Notes under the pieces: generated by a model
Databases searched by the model: none
What the model was told of the DNA's origin: nothing
Seen by the model: only the letters and a program-made list of their open reading frames with translations
Position numbers and translations under genes: made by a program
Shown: positions 49,628-53,594 of the stretch, one piece after another
Position numbering within the stretch: position 1 is the first letter of the stretch
Layout: each line of letters opens with the position of its first letter
Assembly: GCF_000428145.1 (NCBI RefSeq)
Contig: NZ_ATZJ01000027.1
Coordinates: forward strand, 1-53,594
Reading direction: 5' to 3'
Origin: Chitinilyticum litopenaei DSM 21440
Lineage (GTDB): Bacteria > Pseudomonadota > Gammaproteobacteria > Burkholderiales > Chitinibacteraceae
Length of the DNA stretch: 53,594 nucleotides

Positions 49628-49722
49628 ATGGATTCCTCCGTCAATAAGCAAACTGATGCGATCTCCAACAATACTTTCATAAAAAATTGTTTACAGATAG
49701 CACGATTGAAAATGCGCAAATA

Positions 49723-49764
49723 GCCCGCGTAGGTACGATTAGCGCAGCATAATCGTACGCATGC
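49723..49764 (+). repeat. REP palindrome 5
   Basis: GCCCGCGTAGGTACGATTAG then CGCAGCATAATCGTACGCATGC, forward orientation, 67 bp before pncB. The stretch 49628-49722 has low GC and no gene that I can support. Confidence 0.9.
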
Positions 49765-49830
49765 GCGGCCACCTTCCCGCCCCAACCCCGCTGGCGCATA
49801 CTCCCCTCACCCCACCACGCCCGTCCGCCC

Positions 49831-51042
49831 ATGCCCGCCTTCCTCCCCGTCATCGAATCGCTGCTCGACACCGATCTGTACAAGTTCACCATGATGCAGG
49901 AGATCCTGCACAAGCAGCCGCAGGCGCAGGCGGAGTACGCGTTCAAGTGCCGCAATGTGCCGCAGCATCCGCTCAGCCAGTGCCGCGACGAGATCGACGC
50001 GCAGCTCGATCATCTGTGCAGCCTGCGCTTTGCCGAGCCGGAGCTGGCGTATCTCGGCGGGCTGCGTTTCATCAAGTCCGATTTCGTCGATTTCCTGCGG
50101 CTGTTCCAGTTGCAGCGGCGCTTTATCCATGTGGATGTGGCGGACAATGGCGAGCTGACGATCCGCGTGCGCGGGCCGATGCTGCATTGCATGCTGTTCG
50201 AGATTTATGTGCTGGCCATCGTCAACGAGGTGTATTTCCGGCAATTCCCGCCAGCGGCGGCGCTGGCCACCGGGCGCGCGAAGCTGGCGGAGAAACTCGC
50301 GCAGTTGCGTGACTTTGGCAGGGAAGCGCCGCGCCGCCATCCCTTCGTGTTTTTCGATTTCGGCACACGGCGGCGCTTTTCGCGCGACTGGCATGCCGAG
50401 GTGGTGGCGACGCTGGCTGCCGAGGCGCAGCCGGCGTTTCGCGGCACCAGCAATGTGCTGCTGGCGATGCGCTACGGCCTCACGCCCATCGGCACGATGG
50501 CGCACGAGTACCTGCAGGCCTTCCAGAGCTTCGGTTCGCGGCTGCGCGATTTCCAGAAGAATGCGCTGGAGCACTGGGTGCACGAATACCGCGGCGATCT
50601 GGGCATCGCGCTGACCGATGTGGTGGGCACCGACGCCTTCCTGCGCGATTTCGACCTGTATTTCTGCAAGCTGTTTGACGGGCTGCGCCACGATTCAGGC
50701 GATCCGTTTGCCTGGGGCGAGAAGGTGATCGCGCATTACGAGGCGATGCGCATCGATCCGGCGACCAAGCAGCTGGTGTTCAGCGACGGGCTGAATCTGC
50801 CGCGCGCGTTTGCGCTGTATCGCCATTTTGCCGATCGGGCGAAACTGGGCTTTGGCATCGGCACCGATCTGTCCAACGATTGCGGGCACGAGCCGCTGCA
50901 GATCGTGATGAAGCTGGTGGCGTGCAACGGCCAGCCGGTGGCGAAGGTGAGCGACACACCGGGCAAGGGCATGTGCGAGGACGTGAATTTCCTCAACTAC
51001 CTGTGCGATGTGTTCCGGATCAATCAGCTTGCCGGAAACTGA
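49831..51042 (+). CDS. pncB: Nicotinate phosphoribosyltransferase
   Basis: Makes nicotinate mononucleotide from nicotinate and PRPP in the Preiss-Handler NAD salvage pathway. 403 residues (E. coli 400). Seen: LLDTDLYKFTMMQEIL, YAFKCRN, FFDFGTRRRFSRDWH, FRGTSNVLLAMRYGLTPIGTMAHEYLQAFQ with the active-site histidine, TDVVGTDAFLRDF, GLRHDSGDPFAWGEKVIAHYE and FGIGTDLSNDCGHEPLQIVMKLV. A nicotinamidase-like gene lies 1.9 kb upstream on the same strand, separated by the RAYT/REP/immunity island. The ribosome-binding site is poor (GC-rich). Confidence 0.96.
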   Translation: MPAFLPVIESLLDTDLYKFTMMQEILHKQPQAQAEYAFKCRNVPQHPLSQCRDEIDAQLDHLCSLRFAEPELAYLGGLRFIKSDFVDFLRLFQLQRRFIHVDVADNGELTIRVRGPMLHCMLFEIYVLAIVNEVYFRQFPPAAALATGRAKLAEKLAQLRDFGREAPRRHPFVFFDFGTRRRFSRDWHAEVVATLAAEAQPAFRGTSNVLLAMRYGLTPIGTMAHEYLQAFQSFGSRLRDFQKNALEHWVHEYRGDLGIALTDVVGTDAFLRDFDLYFCKLFDGLRHDSGDPFAWGEKVIAHYEAMRIDPATKQLVFSDGLNLPRAFALYRHFADRAKLGFGIGTDLSNDCGHEPLQIVMKLVACNGQPVAKVSDTPGKGMCEDVNFLNYLCDVFRINQLAGN

Positions 51043-51055
51043 TACCCAGCACCGC

Positions 51056-51100
51056 ATTACCCTGTAGCCTTTACTCATAAATGGCTACAGGTCAATACCC
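51056..51100. repeat. Dispersed palindrome (GGGTAT family), copy after pncB
   Basis: CCTGTAGCCTTTACTCATAA, then ATGGCTACAGGTCAATACCC. The arms CCTGTAGCC and GGCTACAGG pair perfectly, the best stem of the family. It lies 14 bp after the pncB stop. Confidence 0.75.
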
Positions 51101-51243
51101 TTTAATAGTTCGTCACCAACAACACGACTTGCCGAATCCGGACAAGCCGCTGGCTGATCCGGCCATGTTGTGCGGGCAAGCCTGGGCGTAGAGTCGCGGC
51201 ATGCCGGCGCGGACGGTCCGCGCGCGGTTTCAGGGAGAAGAAC
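51101..51243 (+). promoter_or_regulatory. Chitinase upstream region
   Basis: About 140 bp without a gene. A near-palindrome CGCGGACGGTCCGCGCGCG lies at about 51208-51226, before the ribosome-binding site AGGGAGAAG. No clear -35/-10 pair is seen. Confidence 0.35.
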
Positions 51244-52413
51244 ATGTCCAGAATTCTGATTGCCGGCAGCCTGCTCGGGCTGGCCGCGCTGTCCGCCCCG
51301 CTTGCCGCTGCCGACAAGCTGGTTTCCTATCTGCCGACGTGGAAAGACGCCGGCGCCATCAAGCTGGCTGGCGAGCGCCTGCCGCAGCTGACGCACGGCA
51401 TCCTGTCCTTTATCGAGGTGAACGAAGCCGGTGAAGCCTTCCTGGCGCCGGCGACCAAGGCTGGCGCGGCGCTGTGGCAAGCCGAGCTGGCCAAGGCGAA
51501 AAAAGCCAACCCCGAATTCGTCTGCCTGTGGGCCATCGGCGGCTGGACCGGCTCGAAGAACATCGCCAAGACGGCGCGCAGCGAAGCTGGCCGTGCGAAG
51601 CTGATCAAGTCGTCGATTGCCATCATGCGCGATTCGCAATGCAGCGGTCTGGATCTGGACTGGGAGCATCCGGTGACCGGCGGCGACTACGCGGCGGACG
51701 CCAGCGCGGCCGACCTGCAGAACTGGGTGAGCCTGCTGCGCGAATTCCGCGTGGCACTGGACGCCGCCGGCAAGGCCGACAAGAAGCGTTATGAACTCAG
51801 CGCCGCCGTGCCGGCGCTCAACGGCGGCTGGGTGCTGCAGGGTTACGACCTGAAGGCCGCGCTGCCCAGCCTCGATTTCGTCAACCTGATGGCCTACGAC
51901 TACGCGGGCGGCTGGAGCAAGACCAGCACGCTGCAGGCCGCGCTGCACCCGGTGCCCGGCGATCCGGACGGCCAGGTGCTGGCGATCAGCAAGGCGGTGG
52001 AGTACTACAGGGCGCAGGGCGCGAAGCCCGAGCAGCTGGTGCTGGGCGTGCCCTTCTACGGCCGCGCGCTCGGCAATGTCGCACCCGGCCCCAGGGGCGA
52101 CGGCCTGGCCCAGCCCATGTCCGGCCCGGGACTGAAGGATGCCGGCGGCGATGGCACCTTCGCCTTTGCCGAGCTGGGCAAGTATCTGGGCAAGGACGGC
52201 TGGCAGCTGCACCGCAGCAAGGAAGCCGGCAACGCGCCGTATCTGTACCACGCCGGGCGCAAAGAGCTGCTGACGTATGACGATGCCGAATCGCTGGCCG
52301 AGAAGGTGAAATTCGTGAAGGCGCAAAAGCTGGGCGGGCTGATGATCTGGGAAATCACCCAGGATGATGCGAAGCACACGCTGTTCGACGCGCTGAAAGG
52401 CACAAAGAAGTAA
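51244..52413 (+). CDS. Glycoside hydrolase family 18 protein (chitinase)
   Basis: 389 residues. A signal peptide (about 1-22, ending AAA) precedes a (beta/alpha)8 GH18 domain: VSYLPTWKDAGA, LTHGILSFIEV, WAIGGWTGS, the catalytic motif SGLDLDWEHP, VNLMAYDYAGGWSKTS, VLGVPFYGRALG and GLMIWEITQDD. The catalytic Glu and the two preceding Asp are present; the first Asp of DxxDxDxE is replaced by Ser. It is exported and should hydrolyse chitin or chito-oligosaccharides; no chitin-binding domain is attached. AGGGAGAAG precedes the ATG. An AraC-type gene converges on it from the right. Confidence 0.93.
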   Translation: MSRILIAGSLLGLAALSAPLAAADKLVSYLPTWKDAGAIKLAGERLPQLTHGILSFIEVNEAGEAFLAPATKAGAALWQAELAKAKKANPEFVCLWAIGGWTGSKNIAKTARSEAGRAKLIKSSIAIMRDSQCSGLDLDWEHPVTGGDYAADASAADLQNWVSLLREFRVALDAAGKADKKRYELSAAVPALNGGWVLQGYDLKAALPSLDFVNLMAYDYAGGWSKTSTLQAALHPVPGDPDGQVLAISKAVEYYRAQGAKPEQLVLGVPFYGRALGNVAPGPRGDGLAQPMSGPGLKDAGGDGTFAFAELGKYLGKDGWQLHRSKEAGNAPYLYHAGRKELLTYDDAESLAEKVKFVKAQKLGGLMIWEITQDDAKHTLFDALKGTKK

Positions 52414-52421
52414 GCCGCGCT

Positions 52422-52445
52422 GCCGGTCAGGCTGGCCTGACCGGC
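52422..52445. terminator. Hairpin between the convergent chitinase and AraC genes
   Basis: Perfect 10-bp stem GCCGGTCAGG with CCTGACCGGC around CTGG. It overlaps the AraC stop. No T-run on either side, so termination is uncertain. Confidence 0.45.
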
Positions 52446-53219
52446 AGCATGGCGCGCAGCCATTCGCCGTGCGGCGTGTCGCGCCAGTGGTAGACGTAGG
52501 GGCGCGTCATGTCGGCCGTCCACGTGGTCTGGCGGTCCAGCCAGTCCTCGTGCAGCCATTGCGTGAGGAAGGGCTCGTTCACCGTTTCCAGCACTGCATA
52601 CAGGCCGCCGGGAATGCTGCGCGCCAGCAGGCCCTGCGGCGGCGGGCCGTCGGCCAGCAGACCGATGTCGCCGATCAGGTCATCGGGGCGGGTTATGCCG
52701 TTGTCTTCCGGCCACAGGCTGCACCAGGTCGGATTCTCGCCGATCAGCCCGGCGCGCTGGTACGACTCGGCCAGCCGAACACTACTGGCATAGCTGTCGA
52801 ATCCCCACAGGCCGAACTGGCGGACGAACCACATGTGCGCCGCCGGCATGCGCCTGAGCGTGATCCGGTCGCCGACAAAGCTGCGGCGGGCCATCACGTC
52901 GCGCCAGAAATCATAAAAGGCCAGCGCATCCGGGCTTTGCTGGCTGGCCAGCCGGGCATCGATGTGCTTCTGGTTGTCCTGCATGTAGTCGTGCCAGGCA
53001 CCGTGGCGCCAATCACTGGGACTGAAACCGAAATACTGGCGAAAACTGCGCGAGAAACTGGCGTTGCTGGCAAAGCCGCACTCCTGCGCAAGCTGCAGCA
53101 GGCTCGTGCGCGCCTCGTAGCGCACGCGCAGGGCAGCGCGCTGCAGACGGCGCAGGCGCAGGTAATCCATCGGCGTGCGCCCGACTGCGTCGCCGAACAC
53201 GCGCTCAAAGTGAAACCTG
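52427..53219 (-). pseudogene. AraC-family regulator with GyrI-like domain, 5' end cut by an IS element
   Basis: About 263 residues remain. The second part of the first AraC HTH (RFHFERVFGDAVGRTPMDYLRLRRLQRAA) and the second HTH (LLQLAQECGFASNASFSRSFRQYFGFSPSDWR) are followed by a GyrI/Rob-type effector-binding domain (about 95-260, RRMPAAHMWFVRQFG). Normal relatives have about 25-30 residues more at the start (helix 1 and LAALAGYS-like text). Here the frame runs straight into IS sequence after the Arg codon near 53217. A TTG at 53225-53227 inside the IS could restart it, but the first HTH would be broken. The gene is probably inactive. Confidence 0.8.
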
Positions 53220-53220
53220 A

Positions 53221-53594
53221 TTAGCAAGCCCCCTCAGCTTTCTTACGTAGCCACAATTCTGTCTTTGGGCCGCAAGCCACTACCGCCAGTAGTAAGCGTT
53301 CAGGCAAGCTATCCAGCCGGAAGCGGCGGTTGAAACGGTAGGCGATGGCGGCCAGGTAACGATCAGCGTACTTGCCGAAGGCAAACGCATGGTAAGCGCC
53401 CGCGAGCGTCATCTTGACATTCCCGAGCACGGTGTTGATCCAGTAAAACTCCGGCAAGTCCTTCGGTTTCTTGCCGCCAGCGACCCGAACCTCATGCTGG
53501 CAGCCCGCGGCAGTCACCGCCCGGAATGCCGGCAAGCCATCCGAGATCACTCGTGCGCCACTGGCCAGGTTGCTCTTGGCCCACTCGGCAATGG
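53221..53594 (-). mobile_element. IS1595-family insertion sequence, transposase 3' part
   Basis: The frame is open to the window edge; 124 C-terminal residues are visible. Seen: SGARVISDGLPAF (second catalytic Asp), and WINTVLGNVKMTLAGAYHAFAFGKYADRYLAAIAYRFNRRFRLDSLPERLL, the conserved end of the ISXO2-like DDE transposases of IS1595 (known pattern N-x-LGN-K..G.YH...KYA.RYLAEF.YRFNRR). The stop TAA (53221-53223) is almost at the junction with the AraC gene, so one IS end lies near 53217-53221. The rest of the IS lies beyond the window. Confidence 0.85.

Overview
The window is a 53.6 kb, mostly GC-rich (about 60-65% by eye) chromosomal segment of a betaproteobacterium. Support for this is the order of the complete dcw cluster (mraZ to ftsZ, then lpxC), the prmC-grxD and rlmH-maf pairs, the MurE DNPR motif (meso-diaminopimelate peptidoglycan) and the heat-shock control signals. 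A GH18 chitinase and a dRS3-like 20-mer would suit Neisseriales/Chitinibacteraceae, but I cannot name the genus from sequence alone.

Layout. 1-9.7 kb: 3' part of a MalK/UgpC-type ABC ATPase, ilvA, an HD-GYP response regulator, hslU behind a sigma-32-like promoter, prmC, grxD, an FKBP, a helical-repeat protein, maf and rlmH. 9.8-14.5 kb: a Lap-type adhesin-control locus, with a TolC/LapE-like outer-membrane protein carrying an unusual C-terminal NTF2-like domain, divergent from lapG (periplasmic protease) and lapD (degenerate GGDEF-EAL c-di-GMP receptor). 14.5-20 kb: a structured repeat element, three tRNA-Lys genes, gloA, an NhaD-like transporter and phosphoketolase. 20-21.4 kb: rpoH behind a perfect CIRCE operator, and a small membrane protein. 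21.5-40.4 kb: the division/cell-wall cluster mraZ-rsmH-ftsL-ftsI-murE-murF-mraY-murD-ftsW-murG-murC-ddlB-ftsQ-ftsA-ftsZ, then lpxC. Most genes up to mraY are joined by overlapping stop and start codons, while repeat elements sit in the larger gaps. 40.5-47 kb: rsmE, msbA, a GST, an OLD-family ATPase/Toprim nuclease and two small unknown genes. 47-51 kb: a nicotinamidase-like gene and pncB (NAD salvage), separated by a RAYT transposase with its REP palindromes and AT-richer immunity-type genes, one of them frameshifted. 51-53.6 kb: a GH18 chitinase, an AraC/GyrI-type regulator cut by an IS1595-family element, and the 3' part of that transposase.

The most striking feature is how many different non-coding repeat families fill the gaps: (i) a roughly 49-bp palindrome family ending in GGGTAT/ATACCC, about ten copies; (ii) a 344-bp element with 36-bp terminal inverted repeats, whose second copy keeps the same stem-loops while changing sequence, as structured RNA would; (iii) REP palindromes with their RAYT; (iv) two perfect heptamer arrays; (v) a 144-bp palindrome that appears to give ftsQ its Shine-Dalgarno; (vi) CACAGAG inverted repeats; (vii) a dRS3-like 20-mer. 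All calls come from reading the sequence; no database search was run.
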